Source: Laburnicola sp. R22_1 (lineage: Eukaryota > Ascomycota > Dothideomycetes > Pleosporales > Didymosphaeriaceae). From it: a stretch of DNA of 64,000 bases. The stretch covers positions 2,542,001 to 2,606,000 of the forward strand of contig JACONQ010000007.1 in NCBI GenBank assembly GCA_014281115.1, in the 5' to 3' direction. The notes below the pieces were generated by a model, which saw only the letters and a program-made list of their open reading frames with translations, was not told the origin of the DNA and ran no database searches. This document shows positions 10,154 through 18,026 of this stretch, in pieces. Position 1 is the first letter of the stretch, and every line of letters begins with the position of its first letter. The position numbers and the translations under genes are program-made.

Positions 10154-10439
10154 GGTACTTATACTTTTGTCCTAGTACTTCGTATCGCCTATTCTGGGGT
10201 AATAAACTATACTTGTCTCTTGTCCTAATATTGTTGTAGGCCTACGACACAATACGGCTATGTAAATAAAATAAAATCTTAGAGCTATAGACGTGTTTGT
10301 CACAATAATGCAGGGTAGTGTGACTAATAGCGCGATCGATCCAGCAAAAATACAGCCAACCACCCGGGCAGTGAACGGTAACAGGCGACAAAAGTCCAAA
10401 AAAAGAATTCCCGAAACCTGCTCAAGGAGCAGACGATGT
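10154..10439. other. Intergenic region carrying one copy of a dispersed 26-29 bp motif
   Basis: Holds the first copy (10176-10204) of a motif repeated at 10901-10926 and 10954-10980, roughly CTTCGTATCGCCTATTCTGG followed by a G/A-rich GTAATA end. Apart from this I see no gene. Confidence 0.5.
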
Positions 10440-10535
10440 TGATGAGAGTGGGACTCGAACCCACGCCACTTTCGTGACCAGGAAATAATGTTAAGAACCT
10501 TAACCTGGCGCCATAACCAACTCGGCCATCTCACC
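10440..10535 (-). tRNA. tRNA-Leu(AAG) with a short intron
   Basis: The minus strand folds as a class II tRNA. The 7-bp acceptor stem is GGTGAGA/TCTCATC with A73 at 10440. A D-arm of the type GGCCGAGTTGGTTA follows, then an anticodon stem CCAGG/CCTGG, a long variable arm (CACGAAAGTG) and a T-arm GTGGG-TTCGAGT-CCCAC. The anticodon loop reads TT-AAG-G, giving a Leu AAG anticodon. About 14 extra nucleotides after the base 3' of the anticodon form the canonical intron, with a CTT able to pair with the anticodon. Intron boundaries are inferred from the usual position 37/38. Confidence 0.93.
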
Positions 10536-10749
10536 GATCTCTGAAGAGATGATTGATGCAAAATTCTGAAATTTAGAGTTTATAATGGAAGGTGTCGATG
10601 TAGGGAGAACTTCCAATGATTCTGCGGGGTCGTTCCGCGCTGGCACGACGCTAGGGTAATTGGTGTCTTGTTATAACTGGCTCGCTAGGGCTTGCTAGTT
10701 GCACCAAGAAAGATTTTGAGGATGGGTGGTCATGGCATCACGCAAAAAC
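10536..10749. other. Spacer between tRNA-Leu and its partial copy
   Basis: No ORF or structured element recognised. Ordinary base composition. Confidence 0.4.
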
Positions 10750-10800
10750 TGACCAGGAAATAATGTTCGCACGGCGAAGTTAACCAACTCGGCCACCTCC
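10750..10800 (-). pseudogene. tRNA-Leu fragment (pseudo-tRNA)
   Basis: On the minus strand this reads a D-arm GGTGGCCGAGTTGGTTAA followed by ACATTATTTCCTGGTCA, which matches the intron 3' half and anticodon 3' stem of the neighbouring tRNA-Leu (18 identical bases at 10750-10767). The anticodon 5' half is replaced and there is no T-arm, so it cannot be a working tRNA. It is either a partial duplication or a gene-conversion relic of the adjacent gene. Confidence 0.7.
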
Positions 10801-10900
10801 AATTCACCAATATTCAGGGGTCAGCGACCTCTTTTTTGCCACAGAAAAATCGAATTCTTAACGCTGATACAGCTACAGACATAATTTGACTGCATTCGGC

Positions 10901-10980
10901 CTTCGCATCGCCTATCCTGGAGTAATACGCAGTACTCAGGCTCCTTCTCCTGACCTTCGTGTTGCCTATCTTAGGGTAAC
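10901..10980. repeat. Two further copies of a dispersed ~26 bp motif
   Basis: Copies at 10901-10926 and 10954-10980 match the one at 10176-10204: a core CTTCGNATCGCCTATNCTGG, then G/A-rich bases and GTAATA or GTAAC. On the minus strand each would encode a peptide like YYPRIGDTKY, YYSRIGDAKA or CYPKIGNTKV. The substitutions do not look biased to synonymous sites, so a protein role is unproven. Confidence 0.6.
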
Positions 10981-11031
10981 AAATATTCCGCTTTGGATGT
11001 AAAGACTTGGGCGCCTGTGCAACCGCCACGG

Positions 11032-11271
11032 TCAGGTGCGTGCCGTCCACTCGTGCATGTTGCGGACATGCGTTTTCCTGTTCTTCTCAGAAGTGAAGCT
11101 CTTCCCGCAAGTATCACATGGAAAGGAGTTGGAGTTCGGCATTGACTGTAAGAACTGAATCTTGGCTGGTTTGCAAATTCCTTCGTGACGCAGCAACTCC
11201 CACGAAGTGACAAAGACCTTGTCGCATCCAAGAGGCTCGTTCTTGCATGGATATGACGTTGATGGTGGCAC
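11032..11271 (-). CDS. Short C2H2 zinc-finger protein, probably truncated
   Basis: A 79-residue frame with two fingers. The first reads YPCKNEPLGCDKVFVTSWEL and continues to RHEGIC, with Cys as last ligand in place of His (residues about 7-33). The second is a classic finger, FPCDTCGKSFTSEKN plus RKTHVRNMH (about 49-73). Such fingers bind nucleic acid; a regulatory role is the family expectation only. The frame begins exactly where a LINE fragment on the other strand begins (about 11265-11285), so the 5' end of the gene has probably been cut off by that insertion. It could still be a small intact gene. Confidence 0.5.
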   Translation of the reverse strand: MPPSTSYPCKNEPLGCDKVFVTSWELLRHEGICKPAKIQFLQSMPNSNSFPCDTCGKSFTSEKNRKTHVRNMHEWTART

Positions 11272-11286
11272 GAACCGGGGACCAAA

Positions 11287-11600
11287 ACAGGCATCGCGAA
11301 TAAGCTCAATGCGACGCAGACGAAGTGCCTACGCATCACGAGCGGTGCGTACAGCGCCACACCGACCCGACATCTCGAGACCGAACTAGCGCGCTCCACA
11401 TCACAGCAGAATGCACTGAAACCGAGGAGCAGAGACGAAGACTCGCCGAGGCCCTAGGACGCATTAGACCACGTGCGGCTGCGCCGCGCAATTACCGCGA
11501 CTACGCAACGCCCATGAGCAAGCCGAAGACCGCACGGGTATTAACTAGATGGTTCCTCGGACTAGGAGTGAACCAAGAATTCGGACTCGCGAGGGAGATA
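11287..11600 (+). pseudogene. Remnant of LINE ORF2 (RT C-terminus joined to RNase H end)
   Basis: Frame reading KLNATQTKCLRITSGAY, then ATPTRHLETELA, typical of the end of Tad-clade reverse transcriptases. It passes directly into ALHITAECTETEEQRRRLAE, then RVLTRWFLGLGVNQEFGLAR, typical of the very end of ORF2. The intervening RNase H domain is absent, so this is an internally deleted relic. The spliced-together frame stays open to 11700. Confidence 0.75.
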
Positions 11601-11802
11601 CACGGCGTTAGCACCGACCCCCTCCCTCCCCCGCCGCGCCTGAGCAGGCCCAATAATTCTATTTCTCACGCAACCTACGCACCTCTTAGGGTCGTAGTTT
11701 GACCACTAGGCTCACGGGTGAGAGTCAGACTGGCAGACGCAGAGGGCGCGCCGCGCAAACGTGGCGCTGCAGCAAAGAAAAGCAGTGTATGGGTTTAACG
11801 TA

Positions 11803-13916
11803 TTAGGTCATCAAGTGCACGGGACCACCAAATGCACGCTCCCCACCAAAATCGCGAAATCTTCAACACGCGATATCTCCACCAATATGGCAGCTATTGA
11901 GGCAGCTCTTGCAGCTATTAAATTGCTAGAATCTCTAGAAAAAGCTAATTACGCGCAAATCGCAAAAGACTTTAGTATTAACTGCTTAACTCTATTACGG
12001 CGCGCGCGCGGGATTACTAGGTTAATAGCTACCCGCTCTAAAAATTAATAATTACTTAATAACACCTAGGAAAAGACCCTTATACAGTATATTTAGCACC
12101 TTAGCTCTAATAGGCTACGTCCTACGCTTAATATAATACAAAATTTTGCATTAGAAATGGCTAGAAGAGCTCTAGGCGCGAAGTAGCTGACGCGCTTTAT
12201 AGAGCGCTATAAGCTTAATCTAATCCTATAATAGACCTCTAGCCTTAACTCTTAGCGCTATAAAGCTAATTCTGCCTTTAAATATACGCTGTATTTTAAC
12301 CTATTAAAGCGTAAAATTAAGCAATATAACGTTAACGCGCGGTATATTTATAATATAGATAAAAAAGGCTTCCTTATTAGAGTGCTTAGTAAATTAAAGA
12401 GAGTCTTCTTATACAGCTATTTTAAGAGTAAGAGAGCTTAGCATATACTATAGGATAATAATCGCAAGTAGATAATATTAATAGCCTATATTTGCGCTAA
12501 TAGGACTGCGCTTACTCTAGTGTTAATTTACTAGACTATATCTAGCAATATATAAGACACCTAGCTATAGAATTTTAATGCCTAAAATTGCTAGGCCTTT
12601 TTTACGTCCTCTTTGTTAGACTAAACTAATAATAATATTGGCCTTAGCTGGCTTAAGCAGGTGTTTAACTGCGAGACAAAGGCAAAGGTAAGAATATCCT
12701 ATTGTCTCTTAATTCTTAACAGCTATAGATCTTACGTAACAATAGAATTTATTAATTTCTGCAATGCTAATAAGATTCTACTTGCTATATTTCTGCCTTA
12801 TAGTACCTATACGCTTTAGCCGCTTAATATTAGGGTGTTTAGCCCTTTGACAGCTGCGTACTCTGCTGGCCTTGCGCGCTTTATAGAAGGTTGCTAAGGG
12901 CTCTTTAGTATTATAAAAAGGGACTTTTGGCGGCTATTTTAAGCTGCCTAGGATCGCTTACTAACTAAAAAGACTATCCTAAGCGCCTTTGCAGCTACTA
13001 GGCTTACGCCTTTTAATCCTAGTAAAATCCTTACGCGATTCCACTCCCCACAATATAAGCGCCTATTCTTAAGTAGGAGTAGCTTGTCTAAACTTAAGGC
13101 AAGCGACTAGCTAAAAATTAAGAGTCTCTTACGTAAGGCTGTTAAGAATATATATAATTTATAGGCCGCAAAGCTTGCTTGCACAGTCTATATAATTGCT
13201 GCTAAAAATTAGCTCTTAAAGTATAAAAATAAGCAGCTTAAAGAGGCTCTTTTTAATAAAAAGAAGCGCCGCTAGTAGGGCAAAGCTTTATAGCTAAAAG
13301 CGCTAGAGGACTATAATAGTAGAGCTGTATTTTAGTTGCTAGCAAAGATCTAGAAAGCTTAGAACTTTTAGGCTAAAAAAGAGGCGGAGGAGATAGCAAT
13401 ATAGCTTTAGAAAGATAAGGAGATAAAGCTTAGAAAGTAGCAGAAGCTTTAAAAGGTAGCTCTACTAGAGAAGAGGCGCTAGGAGAGAGCTGCCGCTAAA
13501 GAGGAGCGTACCTAGAAGCGCAAGTAGAAGGCCCTTAAAGCTTAGGAAGCGTGTGAGGCCTAGACAATAGAAAAGCAACTCTGCGATGAGCTTAAAGCTT
13601 CTAAAAATGGTAATTAGAGACGCCTTAAGCCTGCTATATTAAGTATAAAGGATATTAAGCATATATAGCCTAAGTTATCGCCTGTTAAAGATAGGGTGCC
13701 TAATTCTGGCCCCTTAACGCGTACCCGTAAAATACGCCTCCCCCTTCGCTTTTAGTAGCCAATTAGGTGCTAGAATTACTTAATAAGCTCCTCTAATTAT
13801 TACTCTAGAAAATCTGGCGATTTTACAATATATATAGAGCTCTATAGCCTTATCTTTGTGGGTGGCAATTATGCCGAAAATGTGTATTTGGTGGGAACGT
13901 GCACTTGCTAACCTAA
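11803..13916 (+). mobile_element. pogo/Fot1-type DNA transposon, decayed, with TA target duplication
   Basis: Inverted ends TTAGGTCATCAAGTGCACG (left) and CGTGCACTTGCTAACCTAA (right) continue inward with CCACCAAATGCAC-type similarity. The target duplication is TA at 11801-11802 and 13917-13918. Removing the element restores a palindromic target AACGTACGTT. The 2.1-kb length and the encoded DDE transposase fit the pogo/Fot1 branch of Tc1/mariner elements. The interior is rich in TpA with CpG retained, in line with RIP. Confidence 0.85.
11887..13830 (+). pseudogene. pogo-like DDE transposase, inactivated
   Basis: Begins MAAIEAALAAIKLLESLEKA with a pogo-type helix-turn-helix segment (YAQIAKDFSINCLTLLRRAR). 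The catalytic region shows the first Asp in YNIDKKGF (about 12349-12372). The second motif is LLILNSYRSY (about 12706-12735), where the expected LDGHGSH Asp is Asn. The third is FLPYSTYTL-PLNI (about 12791-12830), where Asp is again Asn. Many TAG/TAA codons replace Trp and Gln. The C-terminal half is a Lys/Glu-rich coiled-coil-like region common in fungal pogo transposases. Both Asp-to-Asn changes and the stops are G-to-A or C-to-T. Confidence 0.85.
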
Positions 13917-14008
13917 TACGTTATTCCCTAGAGGATTTACTGTACGAGAGATTACTAGTAGGTAGAAGTTTCGGATACGCTTACAAAAGCGGACAACGGC
14001 GTATAATT

Positions 14009-14287
<279 letters not shown>

Positions 14288-14296
14288 GTAGTAGTA

Positions 14297-14345
14297 GTAT
14301 AATAGTATACATTGAATAGTATAATAGTATACATTGAATAGTATA
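14297..14345 (+). repeat. 22-bp direct duplication next to the (AAT)n tail
   Basis: The unit GTATAATAGTATACATTGAA plus TA occurs at 14297-14318 and 14319-14340 without change, followed by the first bases of a third copy. It contains GTATAC and lies at the junction between the LINE tail and genomic sequence. Confidence 0.85.
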
Positions 14346-14439
14346 ACACGCCTTGTTCTATAGATTCCAACGATATTGAATATAGGTTGAGCGGAAAGCC
14401 ATTCTTGACTCAAAACATTGCTGACTCCGCATTAGAAAT

Positions 14440-14721
14440 TCAATCCTTCCTGCTAAGAACATTGAAGTCGTCAGGCGTGGACCTATTTTGCAGATCTTGC
14501 ACGACGTGACCACCTACTGAGATCCCAGTTGTAGCTCCTATCTGCCTTTCTACATCTATTGTCTTCAACGTAGGTACGTTAGCGCAGGATGCAACACTCA
14601 CGACAATGAGGGCGTCGGCACTACGTTTGCGTTTTTCCACGGGAAAGTCTGTACCAGCCTTCTCACTTCCGACATAACGATGCAAGATTTCGTCTACCTC
14701 TTCTTCGGCCCTGACCTGCAA
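14440..14721 (-). CDS. Hypothetical ORF upstream of the HET fragment
   Basis: A 93-codon minus-strand frame with ordinary composition. Acidic N-terminus (MQVRAEEEVDEILHRY), a basic KRKRS patch around residue 31, then ALIVVSVASCANVPTLKTID and ATTGISVGGHVVQDL. No family recognised and no supporting splice signals. It may be an exon of a lost gene or chance. Confidence 0.3.
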   Translation of the reverse strand: MQVRAEEEVDEILHRYVGSEKAGTDFPVEKRKRSADALIVVSVASCANVPTLKTIDVERQIGATTGISVGGHVVQDLQNRSTPDDFNVLSRKD

Positions 14722-14867
14722 CCACCACCAAACGTCATGTTGGACCGCGATAATCGAGACCGGTCGGCATTGATCAACGGGCTTGGTGCTTACTCTCTGG
14801 CTAATGGTGGCTTGAAAGATTCAAGACCGCAAACCTGAATGCACCGAATCTTGAAGACCTTCCCCGA

Positions 14868-15152
14868 ATGATTGATCAAGGACAAGAAGCTGTGCACAGG
14901 CTGATAATGTTCTTCCAGCAGCTCATGCAGCTCGGAAGAAGTCTTTTTGCCACAGAAGATAAGTACATTGGCATAGGACCGCCCGGGATACGCACCGGCG
15001 ATGTGGTTGCCGTTTTGCTTAGGTGCGGCTTGCCAATGGTGCTCCGCCCAGCCGGTGATAGCGAGACATACCAAGTGGCTGGGTACTCGGTGGTGCATGG
15101 TACCTTAGGTATGATGAGAGGCGAGATGGTATCGTATATTGAGAATGACTAG
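14868..15152 (+). pseudogene. Fragment of a HET-type protein C-terminus
   Basis: The 94-codon frame ends GRSLFATEDKYIGIGPPGIR, TGDVVAVLLRCGLPMVLRP and YQVAGYSVVHGTLGM. This is the C-terminal module found after the central region of many fungal heterokaryon-incompatibility proteins (a gate reading YIG-GP, then GD-V-VLL, then P-VLRP). The neighbouring HET gene has the same module (FLGEDGIVGIGPLEMAVGDV, then LPVVLRP). The two are on opposite strands, end to end, and clearly different in sequence, so this is a relic of a second HET gene rather than part of the first. No HET domain is visible upstream. Confidence 0.7.
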
Positions 15153-15280
15153 TTGCCACAGAGACTATATGCTTGATGTGAGTCACATATCGCCCGAAAA
15201 AAAATTCGGCCCCTCCACCGACAAAAACATGTTGGTTGTAACGCTTGATCTGGACAACTTCCGTTATCTGCAATACAAAT

Positions 15281-17407
15281 TTAGCGGAGATGGAACAATT
15301 CAGACTCCTTGCCCCATCCAAGCGCCTCACCATCCATTATCCCATCACAGTACACGTCTCCGACGTACGAATAGAGTCCGTTCCCCCACGGTCGTAGCAC
15401 AACAGGCAGCTGCGCTCCAAACAAGACACACACCACGTCCCCCACTGCCATCTCCAGCGGACCAATGCCCACAATACCATCCTCGCCCAGAAACCCACGA
15501 CGTGTCTCGAGAACGTAAAGTGCACCCGAGTAGTTCGTCCCCAGTTTGTCGATTTCCAACTTTGAGAACCGGAGCTTGATGCGTCGATTAGTTAACTCTT
15601 CGCCCTCGAGCCCCTCTAGGCTTTTCAATTCTTCCTCGCTGAAGGGAAGGACGACATCGAGGGGCTGATTCATGACGTAGAGCTGATAGCCCCGTCCAAT
15701 GGCGGTACAAAAGTTTTCATGTCCGGCTTTGGACATTTCGGCTGTAGCTCGCCGGCTGTGCCATCGCGTATCATGCAAGTATTCGTGATCGGCGATGGGG
15801 ACACGCCAGGATGCCTCGCTTCGTCGGGTCCTCTGCTCCTCCGTGGCCCAAAGGGGATGGTGGGTCAGATTTTGGCCCATGCCTAGAGACCTCACAACGA
15901 GCATCTCAATGCTCGCCAGGGGATGGATTGATTGTTGTCTCCCACGTTTGCCGTTTTCGTCCCGCGGCCACTCTGAGCCGACGGTGATGATGACGCCAAT
16001 ACGGATCCCCTGCAATGCCAGGACGTCAGGTTCGACCGACGAAGCAGGTGTCCCGTGATGCGACTGCTGGCAAGAAGTGCCGGCAGCAAAGGGCTTCGTC
16101 GAGGAGGTGGTTCTGGCTGTGAGAATGGGAGCGTCGCAGATTGAGCGCAAGTCCGGAACCCAGGAAGGCAGTTCTGGATGGGGCGCCGTTCGATGCGCCA
16201 AGAAGAGGAAATCCACATCACCGGTTTCGATGATGCGCTTGGTAGCTTCAGTGTACACAGTCGTGACCGGAACGGAATCTCCGTACCGCGTCAGAATCTT
16301 GAGAGAACTTGCGTCGCTTGCAACTCCAAGGAAGCCGTATATGATATCTTTCTCTTCGGTGAAGGCTGGTATGGGTTCCCTACCCTTGCCGCTCGAGTAC
16401 AACGACTTGGAGAAATACCTGCGCAGAATGTTGCCGAGAGTGGTCGAGGAGCGATCCTGTACATCCAGCTGCTGCCTCGCCCGCAGAACGAGACTCGTAT
16501 TGGCTGCATCCACGCCCGGCCTGTCTTCCAGGAAACGATCTAACATTTCCTGTACTTTTGGGGTCCTTTCTGCTGCACCCATAAGGTACTTTCTCGAAAC
16601 TCTGGAAGAGTGCCTCCAATGCAAGTCGTGGAACCGAAAGGCCGCGTAAAGAACATCGCCATCAATTGCGAGGTCGTCACAGCGGAAGATGAGATTGGGA
16701 GGCAACGCGACCTCCTGCTTGATCCATCCTCGCGTGAAATACCGCCGGCCGAATAATTCGTCCAGGTCATTGAGTACTTCTAGTCTGTGCCACTCGCCCT
16801 CCGTCTCGATCAAGTCCGCGATGCTCTGCTTCAGGCCCTGGACTGACTCGGGAATGGTTACCATGCCAACTCCTTCGATCTCTTCGGTTGCCAAGAGTTG
16901 CTCCTGGAGCTCTCTTGTCATCTTCGTGAACCCGAACCCAAGCATGTACTGACCGATTCGCTCCATATACCGAATGGCCTTCTCGGCCGACGGGGATGAC
17001 TCTCCAAGCCAGCCAATCGTTTGCGTCGAGAGAGTGTAGATGGACTTCATCAGAGGGACTTGGCGATCCTTTTCCGCGACATCCTTCTGGTTGATGCAGA
17101 TTTGGTCGATCCACAAGTCGAGCGGGGAGTCCTGCAACCGGAGGCCGCGCAAGGTGGCCTCTAGCGAAGAAGTTATGGTGTGTATGATGCCGTTGATCTC
17201 AATGTCAGCCTGATCCTTCCCGTCACCCCAGGTGTACGACAGAGCCGTGAACTTGCACGGAGTCGCTATTGAGGTCGTGAACATGTCTCCCCTGATCTCC
17301 GGAGTCCCCGCTGGTGTCGCACACGGTGGCAGGAGGCGGAAGATACGAACCTGCCCATCACGAAGTGGAACCGTTGTGTAGTCAAATCGACGCTCCGGTT
17401 GAGGCAT
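15281..17407 (-). CDS. HET-domain (heterokaryon incompatibility) protein
   Basis: A single open frame of 708 codons without introns, starting MPQPERRFDYTTVPL at 17407. The HET domain spans residues about 50-235: FTALSYTWGD (53-62), LDLWIDQICINQKD (97-109), EKDRQVPLMKSIY (112-124) and the closing RRYFTRGWIKQEVAL (221-235). The C-terminal module (about 630-700) reads GIGPLEMAVGDVVCVLFGA then LPVVLRP and GIMDGEALGWG. Proteins of this family mediate programmed cell death on fusion of genetically unlike hyphae, generally together with a partner; the partner here is unknown. It has normal codon composition and no premature stop, although the decayed repeat block begins 523 bp from its start codon. 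Length is typical of the family. Its end converges on a fragment of another HET gene at 14868-15152. Confidence 0.93.
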   Translation of the reverse strand: MPQPERRFDYTTVPLRDGQVRIFRLLPPCATPAGTPEIRGDMFTTSIATPCKFTALSYTWGDGKDQADIEINGIIHTITSSLEATLRGLRLQDSPLDLWIDQICINQKDVAEKDRQVPLMKSIYTLSTQTIGWLGESSPSAEKAIRYMERIGQYMLGFGFTKMTRELQEQLLATEEIEGVGMVTIPESVQGLKQSIADLIETEGEWHRLEVLNDLDELFGRRYFTRGWIKQEVALPPNLIFRCDDLAIDGDVLYAAFRFHDLHWRHSSRVSRKYLMGAAERTPKVQEMLDRFLEDRPGVDAANTSLVLRARQQLDVQDRSSTTLGNILRRYFSKSLYSSGKGREPIPAFTEEKDIIYGFLGVASDASSLKILTRYGDSVPVTTVYTEATKRIIETGDVDFLFLAHRTAPHPELPSWVPDLRSICDAPILTARTTSSTKPFAAGTSCQQSHHGTPASSVEPDVLALQGIRIGVIITVGSEWPRDENGKRGRQQSIHPLASIEMLVVRSLGMGQNLTHHPLWATEEQRTRRSEASWRVPIADHEYLHDTRWHSRRATAEMSKAGHENFCTAIGRGYQLYVMNQPLDVVLPFSEEELKSLEGLEGEELTNRRIKLRFSKLEIDKLGTNYSGALYVLETRRGFLGEDGIVGIGPLEMAVGDVVCVLFGAQLPVVLRPWGNGLYSYVGDVYCDGIMDGEALGWGKESELFHLR

Positions 17408-17929
17408 CTTGACACTGATTTACTATTCTTCTGTCCCGAACCGGAAGCTATCTGAAGCTGTGGATAGTAGGGACCCAATCTTCGCTCCATATTTTTCAAT
17501 TGAGGCCAGGAGACCAACGAGCCTTTTTTTTCACCGCCTTTCCTCGTGCGATGAACTCATGGTGCCGAGCGGGGGTGGCGCCCAATAAGGATTCGGGCCC
17601 TATTTTAGGTCCGGCCACGATGGAATGAGGCAAGGCTGGGTGTTCTGACAAAGAAAGACAAATGTGGGCGACTCACTCAGGTACCAGAAGAGGAACTGAA
17701 TAGGACATGATAGCAATCTTTTCTAAACCTTCGAACATGTGTCACCCCAGCGCTTCCTGGGTCCTTCAATATTCAGGTTATTAGTCAATCGCCCGAGTCG
17801 CCTAAGGCTGTGGCTATAACCACCAACCGTGCAGGCAGCTCACCTAGTAGTGCTTTTAGGCTTGGCTAATAGTGCAGTCTAGGCTAGCGCAGTAGTAGGT
17901 GTGGCTAGTAAAGCTAGACTAGAGTAGGG
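17408..17929. other. 5' flank of the HET gene up to the transposon block
   Basis: No ORF of note. A short poly-T run (17523-17531) lies upstream of the HET start. From about 17800 the sequence becomes CTAG-rich and repetitive (GGCTAGT-type words), marking the edge of the repeat block. Confidence 0.45.
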
Positions 17930-18026
17930 TAAGCTCGGCTATATAGCTATTGATCACATAGGGTTCCTGATCACCCCACCGAAACGCGCACCCTGAATAA
18001 AACACGCGATATCTCTCAACAACGCT
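17930..18026 (+). repeat. Left TIR of the pogo element
   Basis: Pairs with 19629-19725 on the opposite strand over about 95 bp with a few C/T differences, for example CCCTGAATAAAACACG versus CCCTAAACAAAACACG. Contains the subterminal motif AACACGCGATATCTC at 18001-18015. Confidence 0.9.

Noticed and set aside
10172..10561. 129-codon minus-strand ORF over the tRNA-Leu gene
   Set aside because: It translates the tRNA itself and flanking sequence; the tRNA call explains the region.
15337..17114. Multiple ORFs of 70-190 codons overlapping the HET gene in other frames
   Set aside because: Shadows of the 708-codon HET frame, which has clear domain motifs.
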